From Paramacrobiotus metropolitanus (Eukaryota > Tardigrada > Eutardigrada > Parachela > Macrobiotidae), in NCBI RefSeq assembly GCF_019649055.1, contig NW_026570439.1:1-64000 (forward strand): DNA of 64,000 nucleotides, in the 5' to 3' direction. How positions within the stretch are numbered: position 1 is the first letter of the stretch; every line of letters begins with the position of its first letter. The position numbers and the translations under genes are program-made. Below are positions 30,868 through 43,585 of the stretch, piece after piece. Under the pieces are notes generated by a model. That model searched no databases. It was given only the letters and a program-made list of their open reading frames with translations, and was not told the origin of the DNA.

Positions 30868-30996
30868 TTCATTTTCTGACCACAGAAATTCCCTCCCTCT
30901 TTTTGACCACTCAAAATCCCTTCCTTTAGTTTTCCCTCCCTCTTTTCGACCAAAGAAAATCCCTCCCTTTAATTTTCCCTCCCTCTTTTTGACCCT
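30868..30996. repeat. polypyrimidine tandem repeat
   Basis: Three imperfect copies of about 40 bases built from TTCCCTCCCTCTTTTTGACCA and AAAATCCCTCCCTTTA. The plus strand is strongly C+T biased, and the minus strand reads as a meaningless Lys/Gly/Glu ORF. From 30,997 to 32,420 the DNA is AT-rich and shows no gene. Confidence 0.7.
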
Positions 30997-32493
30997 GGCC
31001 TAATGGACATACTTTTATGGAAACCATATTGTTACACAAATGTTACCATTGTTACACTTGTGCAAGGTAACAGGCCGCTGATTCGTCGGCTTCTATTTAC
31101 TTACGAAGCCGCTGTTCCTTGTTCAAAGCGGTAGGCCACGACCACTCGTCCCGCACATGGTTAATTGTTTTATGGCTCTGTCCGCACTTAGACAAGTATG
31201 TAATACGCGGCTTCATATGCACTACGGTTGAACTCAAATCCCACTAAGCAATTAAGATAGATAGGTGTAACGCCTGAACGGGCCCATAGACTTGTGCAAA
31301 TTTAGAACTGCCCCCAAAATGTAACTGAGATCCCAGAATCGGACAAACGCTGAACACAATGTGCAGTATTTGATCATTATTATTACGTTTAAATTTGAAT
31401 AAGTAGTATTACTCATATGCACTTTGTGTTACAATAATATTATTGTATGATAAATAATCAGTACGTTAATATATAAAATAATGTTTATTTTATTCAATAA
31501 TATTTTACTCGTATATATCATTTTAACGTATTTAATGAAATATCATTCTTTTATATAATAACATTTATTACTTTTTAAGTTTTCTCTGCTGTCTCAACTT
31601 GGCTGGGGAGGGCTGTACTATATGGCAAATGTTAAGCATTTAATTGTTATTCGACAGAAGGCAATATTTATCTGCTCTCGGCTTGTACTTATACTTATTG
31701 TTTACAATTTGTGCTTAAAATATCGACCTCAATCACAGCACTACAAAGCAAATTCCTTGTAACGCGGTTTTGATTTTACAGCTCCGTTGAGCATGAAATT
31801 AATAATAAGATAAATAATTATTATAACTAGTGTGGAAACAGTGATCGGTCAGTTACTCCCATCGCATTTCACGACGTTAAAATTCCATTTTTTTGCATTC
31901 CTTATGGTTAGTTGGAAACATATTAATTTTTCTGGCTGCCGTTTATTAGTTATACTCTCCACTCGGGAAGAATTTTATTTGTACAATTTTGTAAAATGAG
32001 CAGCTACAGTCATCTCAGTTGGTCGCGGGGCACAAGGAACTTACAGTTTATGGGAATCGGGGGGCGATAGGTCACCAATTTTTTCCGGCAGGAGGATGGT
32101 GGTCCTTTCAGCTGGCCATGTTCTTGCACTCGCCGTTGATAATGACGTGCTTTCCCTGGACTCTTCTTTCAGCAGTTTAATTGGCGCTGCGGTACTGTGC
32201 GATCAAGTCACATCGGGTAATATAACTCATGATCGACATACAGTCAGATTAAACGGCTGAAACCAAGATGATGACAGAAATGCGGATGAGAAGTAAAGTA
32301 TATTGCTGCTCACTCACGCGATTGCTGCTCACTTGCGATTGCTGCTCTGAGCTGGCTGGTCAAGTTTGCTTGTAAATGTCCATCTATCAAGCGGAAGTGT
32401 AATTCAACTGGTGCTTTCCTTGTGATAGCTGCCGTATTCCATCACCAAACTACGGAACCTTTATTTTGTCACCAACAACAACATCGGACCATT

Positions 32494-35400
32494 ATGTATC
32501 ATCCCAACTCAACGTCGAATCCTCAAATCCGGCAAGAAGAACGACTGAAGCAGTATGTGCATAACGTGGTGTATGGTACTGTTAATGTTAACTTGAATAC
32601 TATAATTTCTTCTAATACTTCTCGCATGAAAATTCTCCCTCCTAAATGGTATAGATTACATCAGTCCGCACCGGTACGTTTTCATTCTTTCCTTGGTGAT
32701 TTCTGCAGTCAACTTACTTCAGCTTGTGATCTTAGTATAAGGGCTCCACACGAGTGTCTCGAACTATTTTCATGGGGTGTAGCTGAATATGCATTATCTG
32801 TTTTACAGTGTCAGCAGTCGCAGGGTAAATTTTTCAGTAAAAATTTTAAATTTGCAGTGCCGTCAGCGTTGTTAAGAGAGAGAGAGGCAGTTTGTACCGA
32901 AGTAAATAAACTTAAACGGAATAAACGCAGGATGAAAATTTTGAACAGGGAGTTTTTGTTGTCGTATGCGGAGCGATTAAAGTATCTTAAAGCAATCAGG
33001 AAAACTCTCTCTGAAAAAATTTCACAGCTTCGCTCGAACGCAGAACGTGCTGAAAACGATTCGTGGTTTACTAAGCGGCAGTGGAATTTTATAGATGCAA
33101 AATTAAAATCGTCTGATTCTCCCAGTCCTGATGCTTTAAAAATGGTTGATATTGAAAATCATTTTCAAAATATTTGTGATCCTAAAAATCTTTCTCCTCT
33201 TAATTTTTCGTGGATTAATAAACTGAAAAATAATTCTTTTAATACTGCGTTCGATAATTCGCCTATTCTGCCTTCCGATATTAAGAATATTTTATCACAG
33301 AAGGATGTTTCTGCAGGATCCGGGTTAGATGGCATTAATTATTCGTTTCTTAAACCGTATCCGGCTGTGCATATGTTTTTAGCCAACATGTTCAATAGGC
33401 TATTGTCAACCGGTACCGCATGCTCTTCGTGGAAAGTGGGTAAAACTGTGCTTTTGTATAAAAAAGGCGACGCCTCTATGCCGGGTAATTATCGCCCAAT
33501 TACTTTGACAAGCTGTATTGGAAAAGTATTTCATTCTGTTATTTCGAAACGGCTAATGTCGTATTGCATTAAAAATAATATAATTAATACCGATGTCCAG
33601 AAGGGGTTTGTAGAAGCGACTAACGGTTGTGGAGAACATTCGATGAAGCTGCTGAAATTGATAGAGCAGCAACGGGATAAAAGGCGGGCAATGCACATAA
33701 CCTGGCTGGATGTTGCTAATGCGTATGGGTCTGTCAGGAAGGAAGTGCTTCTGGCTGCACTTCGTCGCTATAATCTCCCTCAATATTTAATATCTTATAT
33801 TTATAATTACTATACCGGACTTTCTGTAAAAATTCAACATAATAATAAATTTTCTAAACCTATACCGTTTAACGTAGGTTTATTTCAAGGTGACACAATG
33901 AGTTGTGCATTGTTTCTTATTATTTTTAATTGTATCCTTGAATATCTCGAAGAAAGTAAAAATAAAAAATGCGGAATAGCACTTGATGCACTTCCACAGG
34001 AAAAAATTGTCGGTATGGCTTTTGCAGACGATTTAACGCTTATTTGCAATAATAAAGCCAGCATGAGCCGATTAATCCGTGATGTGAATGGGCATATGAA
34101 TTCTATTGGCTTGACTTTAAATGCCGACAAGTGTCGTTGCTTTTCTCTTTCAAATGGCATTTCGTGCGAAACGGCGTTCGAAATTAATGGCGTAAAAATT
34201 CCGGATATATCGAGTGATCCTATGAAATTTCTTGGTGTGCACGTTTTTAATAAAAATCAATCTGTTAACAGTGGAAACTTAGTATACACGAGTCTGGAAT
34301 CTTTATTGCAACGAGTGGATAATCTGAAATTACGTGCCGTGTATAAAGTTAAAATTTATGATGAATACATTGTTGCTTGTATGAGATTTGTGTTAACAAT
34401 GCATGACCTGTCTCCAGCAGTCGTTAACTCACTGGAAGCGCTTGTTAATAAATACATAAAAAAATGGTTAAATATTAATGTATCTGCTAACTGCGATTTC
34501 ATGTATGTACTGGGTGGGATGAATTATAAGTCTCTGAAATCAGTGTATGCGCAATCACACGCTGCCTTCGCAACGGACGCGCTGTGTTCTAATGATCCTG
34601 TTGTGGCACAGATTGCGAGTGATAACTTAATGTCGGCATGTTCTAATAATGATGCTATTGTAGACATTGTGCAAACTTCTATCGAAACCGGCAGGCGAGG
34701 GGGGGCAAACAAGTCAGCAATTAGAAAGCTTGTTAATAGAAAAGTAAAGCAACATGTTTCGGCGTCGAGAGAAAATCGGATCGAAAGCTTGATACAGCAG
34801 GGAGCGTGGCAAGAAATTCTTAAAGCCGAGGTTGTAGATGCACCGTGGAAATCAGTGCTGTACGATCTGTCCGAGAATGTGGTGACTTTTATGATCGAAT
34901 CGGCTCTCGATATCTCTCCGTCTTTCACCAATTTGCTTAAATGGGGAAAAATCGTTTCGGCTAACTGTGATTTATGTGGGGCAGATAAAGGATCTCTCTG
35001 TCACATCCTCAACAGTTGTTCGGTGTCGCTGAACAGCCATCGGTACACCTGGCGCCATAATAGCATTGTTCAAGCTATCTTTCGTTTCTTGACTGGTGCG
35101 GCTGATAAAAATAAATGGGAAATTTTGTCTGACCTAAATTCTGAGAATTACGAAAGTCACAATAACACTATCCCTCTTGATGTGCTTCCTACCTCTCTGT
35201 GCCCTGATCTATGCTGTGTTAACCGCGGAGAGAAGCGTATTATTTTAGCTGAGGTAACCATTCCTTTTGAAACCGTGCAAGGATTTGCCAACGCGGAGTC
35301 CAGGAAGCGCTGCCGTTATGCTCCTCTGGTAGGCCAGCTAACCAGTGCTGGATGGCAGACCGACTACTATCACCTAGCCATCGGCTCAAGGGGAATGGTT

Positions 35401-35598
35401 GCCCGTACTGCCGTGACCGGCATCGCCAGAATTGCCACTACCATCCGGCAAACTGCGAAAGCGTGCCAAACGAAGCAGCTATTGAATAACTTAAAAGTAA
35501 TTTCCCTAACTTGTTCTTATGTTATTTTCCTAAATAAATCGAATAAAGAGTGGAGTGTACCACGCCCGAACAACCTGTTCACTGTTAATGCACGTTAG
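32494..35598 (+). CDS. R2-like (restriction-like endonuclease class) non-LTR retrotransposon ORF
   Basis: An uninterrupted ORF of 1,034 residues from the ATG at 32494; the frame is open to 32422 but lacks an earlier ATG. The reverse transcriptase spans about residues 300-620: GNYRPITLTSCIGKVFHSVI, LDVANAYGSV, GLFQGDTMSCALF, and the catalytic FADD at 510-513. A zinc knuckle C-x2-C-x8-H-x4-C follows at 825-842. The restriction-like endonuclease Pro-Asp lies at 904-905 with Glu at 920 (LAEVTIPFE). This enzyme nicks DNA and copies its RNA into the nick. The usual N-terminal CCHH zinc finger of R2 was not seen. The 3' region to about 36,120 is non-coding. Confidence 0.9.
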   Translation: MYHPNSTSNPQIRQEERLKQYVHNVVYGTVNVNLNTIISSNTSRMKILPPKWYRLHQSAPVRFHSFLGDFCSQLTSACDLSIRAPHECLELFSWGVAEYALSVLQCQQSQGKFFSKNFKFAVPSALLREREAVCTEVNKLKRNKRRMKILNREFLLSYAERLKYLKAIRKTLSEKISQLRSNAERAENDSWFTKRQWNFIDAKLKSSDSPSPDALKMVDIENHFQNICDPKNLSPLNFSWINKLKNNSFNTAFDNSPILPSDIKNILSQKDVSAGSGLDGINYSFLKPYPAVHMFLANMFNRLLSTGTACSSWKVGKTVLLYKKGDASMPGNYRPITLTSCIGKVFHSVISKRLMSYCIKNNIINTDVQKGFVEATNGCGEHSMKLLKLIEQQRDKRRAMHITWLDVANAYGSVRKEVLLAALRRYNLPQYLISYIYNYYTGLSVKIQHNNKFSKPIPFNVGLFQGDTMSCALFLIIFNCILEYLEESKNKKCGIALDALPQEKIVGMAFADDLTLICNNKASMSRLIRDVNGHMNSIGLTLNADKCRCFSLSNGISCETAFEINGVKIPDISSDPMKFLGVHVFNKNQSVNSGNLVYTSLESLLQRVDNLKLRAVYKVKIYDEYIVACMRFVLTMHDLSPAVVNSLEALVNKYIKKWLNINVSANCDFMYVLGGMNYKSLKSVYAQSHAAFATDALCSNDPVVAQIASDNLMSACSNNDAIVDIVQTSIETGRRGGANKSAIRKLVNRKVKQHVSASRENRIESLIQQGAWQEILKAEVVDAPWKSVLYDLSENVVTFMIESALDISPSFTNLLKWGKIVSANCDLCGADKGSLCHILNSCSVSLNSHRYTWRHNSIVQAIFRFLTGAADKNKWEILSDLNSENYESHNNTIPLDVLPTSLCPDLCCVNRGEKRIILAEVTIPFETVQGFANAESRKRCRYAPLVGQLTSAGWQTDYYHLAIGSRGMVARTAVTGIARIATTIRQTAKACQTKQLLNNLKVISLTCSYVIFLNKSNKEWSVPRPNNLFTVNAR

Positions 35599-36142
35599 TC
35601 GTTCTTGCTTGCCGGTCGATCTCAGCACGATCGTCATTGATGCTGTTATTGTCCTCAGTCTCGTGTCTCCGATGATGGTTGTTGTGACATGATGTTCCGT
35701 TACAATTTACCTTATTGCGATATAAGAAATTAAGATATGTACAGTCGCAAAAAGAACAAGACATTTTTGTTTTAGTTTAGTCTCTCCATGCTTTCCCTTT
35801 TACTCCATTTCTTTTAGAAAATTTTAGAAAAAAAAATTTTTTCAAAACAAACTTAAATCTAACATTAATTAAGCATCGGAGGTTTTGGGTTTTAATGCCG
35901 GGAGACTAAACGCTGTAAGTAAAGAAAGATGTATATTATGTAACTGGATTATGAGCATAAGAAATAATGTACTGTCCTGTTCTTTTGCGCGACTATAGGA
36001 TTTTCCTGGATGTAAGTAATGGTCAGGCATGCACGCCTGGATAGGGAAAAAATCGCAATAAAGGTTGTATTTTTTTAGCTAGGACTGCTAGGTTATTCTA
36101 TCAGATGCGTTATAAGTATATTCACTACAGTCATCTACAGTC

Positions 36143-38100
36143 ATGAGTCATGCGGTTGGTCTGACGCTACGGAGACTGATAGCAAAAATTATCTGCTCCA
36201 GAGTGGCCGACCGTGTAACAGCTGTCCTGTCGCCTCAGCGCCTCGGCTTCAACGTTCGCGGCGGGGCCGAAGCCATTGTGCACGCCACCAGACTTTTTGC
36301 GGAGTCCTCAACAGCGACGCCCACGGCAATACTGAAAATTGATTTCAGAAATGCTTTTAATACCGTGTCACGGGAAGCTGTGTTAAACGCCGGTAAATTG
36401 CACCTCCCTGAATATGGCAAATTTCTCCAGTTAGCTTACGGAAACCACTCGTGGCTTTTTCTGGAGCAGTTCCTGCTGTCGTCTGAATCCGGGGTTCAGC
36501 AGGGTGATCCTTTGGGACCGCTATTGTTTTGTCTAGCGCTACAACCAGTTATAGCGGATCTGATAGCGGACCTGAATGCGTGGTTCTTAGATGACGGTAC
36601 CTTGGGCGGTAAACCTGCGGCAGTGGCCCATGCGTTTGATCAGATCACCGAACGTGCACGGGCTATCGGTCTGATTGTTAACGAAGCGAAATGCGAGCTT
36701 TACGTCTGCGGTGGATCAGAGGAAGCTCAGCAGGAAGTCGTGGACAGTTTTCGAGAAAAGTACCCAGTCTGCGAATCTTAACCAGGGCGACATTTTCATT
36801 GCTAGGCGCTCCCGTTCTGGACGACGCTATCGGCCCAGCTATCGCCGAGAAGGCTACCACGTTGAAAATGGCTTGCGCGAGACTGGAGCTCCTCCCACGG
36901 CACCAGGCATTATTCCTCTTAAAGAACTGCCTCGGTGCCCCAAAAATAATGTACATGCTGCGATGTTGCAACGCTTGGAAGCAGCCAAAAAAGCTTTATC
37001 AGTTGGACGAAGCGATGCGGGAGTGTTTTCAGATATTATGCAATGTGCGAACAAACCAAAACGATTACCCGTGTTGGCGGCAAGCGTCATTACCAGTGAG
37101 TAGAGGCGGTATCGGCATCCGTCGGGCGGAAGAATTATCTCTCCCAGCCTATTTGGCTTCGATTCATTCCGTATCCGAACTAATGCCGCAACTGCTTCCT
37201 CATCACCCGGCAGTGGACGCTGAAAGCGCACAGGAGTCGTGGAAAGCTAAATCCCGGCAGACGGAACTCCCGGAGGCCTCTTTCAGGAATTCACAACGAA
37301 CGTGGGATTTACCGTTATGCAATGCATCGCTGTCCACATTGCTTGAGATCTTTCATGACGATGAAATAAACAGGGCCAGACTCCTCGCACAATCAAAACC
37401 GGAAGCTGGCATTTGGTTGAATGCTTTGCCTTCAGCTCACATCGGCAACCTCCTGGACGACGACACCCTGAAGATATCAGTTGGGCTCAGGTTAGGCGCT
37501 GTCATTTGCGAAGCACATCCATGCGCGAAATGTCACAAGCCCGTAGATGTATATGGCCACCACGGACTGTCATGCTCATTTTCCGCTGGACGTCATCCTA
37601 GACACGGTGGACTTAACAGCATTGTGTGCCGATCGTTGGTTTCAGCGGGCGTCCCAGCAAAACTGGAACCGCGTGGTACGTCCCATACGTCCGGTCGCCG
37701 CCCAGACGGATGCACTACGTTTGCCTGAAAACGTGGCATGTGCTTGGCATGGGACGTGACCTGCGTGGATACTGTCGCCTTGTCCCATATAAAGTCTACT
37801 TCGGCTGCCGCCGGATCCGCAGCAGCGCAGGCGGAAGATAAAAAAGCCAAGTTGTATGCTTATCTGGAGGGCCGATACATCTTTGCGCCTCTTGCATTCG
37901 AGACTTTTGGTCCCTGGGGAAAGTCGGCATCACTTTTAGTGAAGGAAATTGGCAAACGATTACAGCAGCATACTGGCGAGCTTCGCTCACTCGAATTTCT
38001 CCGTCAGCGTTTGTCGATTGAAATCCAAAGAGGCAACGCTGCTTCCGTACTCGGAACCATGGATGGAGCCGAGAAATTTAAGGAAATATTTTTACTGTAA
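36143..38100 (+). pseudogene. 5'-truncated non-LTR retrotransposon, different family, broken
   Basis: The reverse transcriptase begins abruptly in motif 1 (VGLTLRRLIAKIICSRV), continues with LKIDFRNAFNTVSR and GVQQGDPLGPLLFCLALQ, and has the catalytic FLDDG at 36584-36598. The frame shifts near 36,730-36,780. The second frame carries a Cys/His segment (CAKCHKPVD, HHGLSC) and a C-terminal RPDG motif, then an in-frame TGA at 37,726-37,728, then AWDVTCVDT, which with RPDG looks like a restriction-like endonuclease, and finally a helical tail to 38100. The frameshift, the stop and the missing N-terminus make it dead. It sits directly behind the R2-like element. Confidence 0.8.
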
Positions 38101-39590
38101 TTATTTCTGTTCTCTTCATATTCTGTGTGAGTGAAACTGACTTGCGCTAATAAATACACATATTCGCTAGCAGACATAATATGACACCAATACCTTCCTA
38201 ACAATGCCTGCTCAAACTATACAAGCTGGGGATGAGCTATGTAATCCGATCTCTAACTGTTTGGAGGATGTTTGAACAGTATACGGCATAATAACGACGC
38301 GGGGTATTCTTCGAAAGTACGACCGTTGCATTCCCGTTACAACAATATAATTGTATTGGCTCGTTTTGGTAGTAACGAAACCTGAGTCGCCTGCAATCAA
38401 CGGTTAGCCAGCTTCACCAAATAGAGAAAGATTCCACAGAGAGGAGACAGAGCCTGGACAAAGACTTTCCTGTGTGGCCATAAATAGTGTACAGTCTTAA
38501 GTTCTTAACCTATCCATTTAACTTTTCCGTTGTCCGCGCTTATAAATAGTGCGCTCTCGAGAGGGACGTAATTGCATTTTATCGGGGTATCAGTTCTCAA
38601 TATTGTTGACTGCAGTGCTAATTCGGATGTGCAGAGTGGCCAGAGAAAAGCGCAATGCCATTATATACATGGAAGTGGCTGGGCGAAGGCGTTCATACTG
38701 CATTGAGCTGGATGAATAGTGTTGTGAGTCGCGACATGCATAATTGTCCGCATCTGTATGTCTTTGCGGTGCAGAATTAATTAATTACTAGTACACTCCA
38801 AAAAATGGCGTTTATGTGAGAAAGGGAAAACTACGGCTGTAATTTTCCAGCCGATGCCAAGTATTCACGAAAGTAATAAAAACTGGCGGGGAACCTGCAA
38901 ACTGGTATCAAGAATCAAGAATTCATGTGGGTAACTGTCACGTATTACAATTAGGGATTTTATTACGACAAGAACGCTGGCTAGTCAGTATTAATACTGA
39001 GTACAAAACAGCAGGAAATACAGCTACCACAAACAACTGTTGCTAAGTACAACATGACAGCACTACAGTAACAAAATATAAGTTACCTCAAAAACATTGA
39101 CGCTGCCGGTAGCAAGTATGGACTTTTAAGGATCCATGTCACGGTCAAAGCAGTTTAGGAAAAAAGTCCACCTTTGTGGGTGCTGTACTCAGTACATGCA
39201 TACTGATTTACAATGATATAGAAGCCGAGCCGTCAGTCTGGATTGAGATGTTGTAAGTAGAGCAAAGGGCGTGCAGCTACAGTAAAGCTCTTCGGTTTCG
39301 CTTTTTTTTTGGAGAAAATTGAAGAGTTTCTGGACTTTTATTTTTGATAATTTATCTCGTTACTCCTTTTTATTGAAATATTCGTATGTCCGACAACAAT
39401 TTGTTGTGTAAAACTCAGATTTTCAGAGCTTACTTCAATTCATCGGACTGTTGCTACCTTTTGCTTGAATTGCAGAACATGTGGGCTTCTTTAATACGAA
39501 ATAACGCTCTGAATACTGAAGAAGTAGAATGCCTAATGCCAATGTAAGATTTCTATCACAGTTGCGAGAAATTTCTCCAAATACCGTAGA
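38101..39590. other. non-coding stretch with promoter-like site
   Basis: No convincing gene. TATAAATA at 38541-38548 (plus) could be a promoter; a 41-codon ORF from 38,654 follows but has no recognisable features. Confidence 0.35.
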
Positions 39591-39593
39591 ACA

Positions 39594-42239
39594 TTATTGT
39601 GACGGTTGCACTGGCGCGGGTTCTGTTTGAGTACACCGGCAGTTCACTGACTGCGCCTTATTTTCAACTAATAACCCATTCAAATCAGGCACTTTCCCGG
39701 TGAAATCCCGCACCTCCCCCTGGAACTCCGCCTCGCTATAAACGCTGAGGGTGCAGCCCTCCGTGACGTTTGCGGATGACAGGTTATTCCACCAGTTGCT
39801 GTGCAGCGTCGTCTGGAATTCCCTGACGAACCGGATACTCTCGCCCTCGTACTGCGGCTGCGTCCACATCACGGCGCACAAGGGATACAGGGCGTTCATC
39901 TCCTGGATGTCGAGTTCACTGAACCCGTCACGCTGTCCAATGTCCTCGTAGCGGTTGGGCGGCAGTGGCCGGATGCTCCAGACGTTTTTCTGTTTGGCAA
40001 ACGCGTAGCGGCCGTAATGCATGATGGAGTTGAGATCGTACGGGGTGTCGCTGACCGTGGCTTCGTTTAAGCCGTGAATGACAAAGTTGTGCCAGGCTTC
40101 TGCAGAATCAATGGAATTTAGTTTTATTTTCATTTCATAAAAAAAATGGTAGTGTATTTAGATTTGGAGTTGTAAATTTGATAAGGTTTTTTGTTTTTTC
40201 CTAATTGGTATTTCCTTAGAAATTGTTTTGGTACTTAATAACTCAGAACGGGCTCGAGAATTTCATTGAATTTTATTTAAAAAATTTAGTTACAGTTTTG
40301 CAGAATTTGCTGTTATTAAGTTATTGTTTTACCCTTATTTATTTTATTCTTTGCGGATTTTTTAAATTTATTATTTAGAGAACGCTTGACATTCTCATTC
40401 GCACAATAAATACGAGAACATCGAAAACCCTACGTAGTCAAAACACAGGTAAAACTACAGTGGGCAACTATGGGTAAGTGTTTTGGAAACCTTGTATTGA
40501 AGCATTGAAAATGTCAAAATAAATATCTGTTTTAGGAAATAACGAAACACCTGTGATAATTAATTAAAAATAACTTCAACAATATTGTCACTGAAACGGC
40601 CTGGCAGTCCCTAAAAATGTTCGTAATTTCTTAATATCTGCATAACTTGCACAGCCAACAGTAGTTTTTCATCTAGGATGATTGTTTTAATTTCAAAGTT
40701 TTTCCAGGCATTTAAACTTAACAGTTAATGTACTGTATTACAGCCGTATCAGTTCCTTTGCTACTTTTATCGCCGTTATCGGTGGATTAATTGTCAAAGA
40801 AAATGTGTACTACCTTCTAGGATGTTGTCTTTGTTGATTTCGACGTGTTGGTCGCGGTCAAAGCGTGATTGTTCATGCCAGAAACCTGTCAAATCAGCAA
40901 CCGGTATAAAGGGTACATAAATCAAAGCTTATCACATTTTGCCGATAACCTAGAATTCACGTCAACATTATCGGAATTCCGCCAACGGATTTCGGAATTT
41001 GCAAAATACTTCGCTGAATATCTTTTACAGAATTACACTGAGCAAACAATGTTGACTTTTTTGATAATGCATCGTAATAACCATTTAAATGTATTAATCT
41101 TATTATTAAATCATAATTATGGAGGGCACAAAATTTTTATCTTACTGGAAGAAACCGACGAAATTTACTGCGTTAATAATCACCAGTTTCATCTACTGTA
41201 AATCATTTAAAAGCAAATTAATATGGTTGTTGAATCCTTATGATGTTTTTAATAATGAAAATTTATCAGTTGTTGCTTTATCTGCAAAAGATAAACGTGT
41301 ATAGTAAGTGTGCTAACCGATTGCGTGGTTGAATTCGTGCATAACTGTCCCGACCCGCATACATCCGGCGCCCAAGTTCAGCCGCTGTGCACCACCGGCT
41401 CGGCCGACGATGCTAGAGCAACTACGAAAAGCAGGGTCGTTTACAAACAAATTGGTAAATTGCGTAACAAATGTCGGTACCTGGATTTCTCTCGTACGAC
41501 CCTGACATAATCAGCCTGTCCGGTCCTGTTAAGCAGCCGTACCGCATCCGCCTGCTCGAACTGCCTGGCGGCTTCGTGAATCATGGCAACTTCTGCTGGA
41601 GCTGATAAAGAAATATTCTGTCACTGTAGCGTTCGGTTTCTGACACTAACAAAAATTAAAGAAAAATCATTTCTTTTAACAATTACATTATCTTATACTG
41701 ACATAAGGTAAAATAATTTTTAATAAACCAAAATAATTACAAAATCAGGGCGCTGAACTCCTGTAAAAGTGCTCTTATTTTATGGTTTACAATTTTTCAA
41801 AAATAAAAACGGCAACAACAATTATCATGAAATACCGGTTTGTTTAAGAATACCTTCTAAAATGTTTTATTTATTCCTTCAACCACTCACTGAAAGTACT
41901 ATCAGCGATTTCGTAATACACATATCCGCCCGGCCAACGTTTCATCTGCGCCGCGACGCCGTTACGCGGTGGCGTGATCAGTTTGCGTATCACATCCAGA
42001 CTGCTATCACCCGGCTCAATAATCCCTTCGATATCCTCCTCCAAAAGGAGTTTCTCATCCAGCGGAGGAAATTTCGCAACGGTTAAATCCTTTTTAAATC
42101 GGCAGGGATCCGTAGCAGCTACCATGGGCGGAGCCGTCTGACTGCAGATCAGCTTGCTCGGTGGTTCCACCTTCAAGGCTGCGGGAGCGGCTGCTGCGCA
42201 AGCGGTCAGCGCGAGGAGGATCAGCATGCGAGGCATCAT
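39594..42239 (-). CDS. astacin-family zinc metalloprotease with crystallin-like C-terminal domain, five exons
   Basis: Exons 42239-41891, 41601-41481, 41412-41318, 40885-40814 and 40099-39594 have GT-AG introns, and phases agree at the junctions I checked. Exon 1 holds a signal peptide (MMPRMLILLALTACAAAAP), a propeptide, and the start of the protease (MKRWPGGYVYYEI). Exon 3 ends in GTVMHEFNHAIG and exon 4 starts FWHEQSR, giving the full HExxHxxGxxHE zinc site. Exon 5 has DLNSIMHYG, the Met-turn with the Tyr ligand. The protease ends at ALYPLC. The last about 80 residues (YSEAEFQGEVRDF and similar) resemble a beta-gamma crystallin or Greek-key unit. Secreted; no breaks seen. Confidence 0.85.
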
Positions 42240-42335
42240 TGTGATAATTACAAAAATATATATTTTAAAATTATAAGCACAAGCAAAATCACCGTCGGAA
42301 TGACTGAATTCTGATACTGCAGTTTTCTATCTGCC

Positions 42336-42341
42336 TTTATA
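42336..42341 (-). promoter_or_regulatory. TATA box of the astacin gene
   Basis: TATAAA on the minus strand, about 97 bases upstream of the astacin ATG at 42239. Confidence 0.45.
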
Positions 42342-42344
42342 ACG

Positions 42345-43470
42345 ATTGTCTGAGCTTAACTGATAAGGACGTTGGTGGTACGATGTATTATCATAAATCT
42401 TTGCACTTTTGACACGTGGCAGATTCTGCTAAACATGTGTTTGATAAGAGCCAGTAATGCCGTATAGTTTGCGGTGTTTAAATAAAATACCGGTGCCACG
42501 CCGTCTGGTAAACAGGAATTTCCGGTATGCTACTTGAGTTATGGAACGCTGTCATGACAGTAAGGCAAACATCGGTATACGGTAGTTCACTCGTTTTTCG
42601 TGGTACTAGCAAAAATGACGAATAAAACGAAGATTCTTCGGGATACTTCATAGAACTGGTAAAACTGATGTTTGAATGTAGCAATGGTTTCCGTTTAATC
42701 GACGTACAGAACACAAATAAATGTCAGAGACACATGACAGCCGCACGAAGTATCCTTTGATGACGAGGAAATGTTTGAATAGCTATGCTACTGTACTGCC
42801 GCCTCAGAATTAGGCACACTATTTTCTTTTTCGTCGTATATTATTATAGCTTAAAGCCTAACCAAACAAGTTCATAGAAAATATACGCAGTGAGGCGATG
42901 AACATGTGCTAAACGAAGATTGAAACCTGGTTTTATGCTGTAACCAAAATGGCTATCGTATAAAAATTTTGGTCAGCTGGCGGTCATGTCATGTCTGAGG
43001 AAGTAAGGGACAGGAATAGGGAATAATAGTATTTTTATAAATTATAAGCATTTTTTGGAGCTATGAAAGCCTCAAAAAGTTCTCTTTGATCCCAGAAGAT
43101 TTGCGATACACCGCGGTTCCTTTATATAGCCCGGCTGACGGATGTACAATAGCCGTATCGATGGCAATGCGCCGGTTTAAGTTTCCCCGCCGTGCTGCGG
43201 CAAACTCAGCCAGTGTTCATTCGAAGCTCGTGTATGTCAGAGCAGAGAAAACGGCAGAAACCGACGATTTATCAGAATGTTTTACTGATGCACTGAGTAG
43301 CCAACGAGTACCGCTCGTTCATGGCATGCACCAAGAAGAAGCACATAATGTACAACTTCCGGCTGCGACATTCCCCTTGCCGTAGTGACTCATGTTTTAT
43401 GGCTGCATTCAAATAAACAGCAATAGGAAAAATATACGGGGAAACCGGTATTATTGGCTTTCGCTGTCTA
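42345..43470. other. non-coding stretch, one weak ORF
   Basis: No recognised gene. A plus ORF at 43,086-43,385 (99 residues) follows a TTTATATAG string within itself, and I see no family features in it. Confidence 0.3.
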
Positions 43471-43585
43471 GTTATGTCTGTAATACTTATATAGTTAGAA
43501 ATAGGGGTAGGGTGTAAGATACTAGTGTCCGCCACGCCCACTCTGACCCACCCCAAAAGTTTCCGTCATTAAAGCGGCCGGTACT
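43471..43585 (+). repeat. 115-bp exact direct repeat, copy 1
   Basis: Identical, base for base by eye, to 44612-44726. The two copies are 1,141 bases apart and flank a palindrome-rich block. Confidence 0.9.

Noticed and set aside
30678-30953. Lys/Gly/Glu-rich minus-strand ORF
   Set aside because: It reads through the polypyrimidine tandem repeat.
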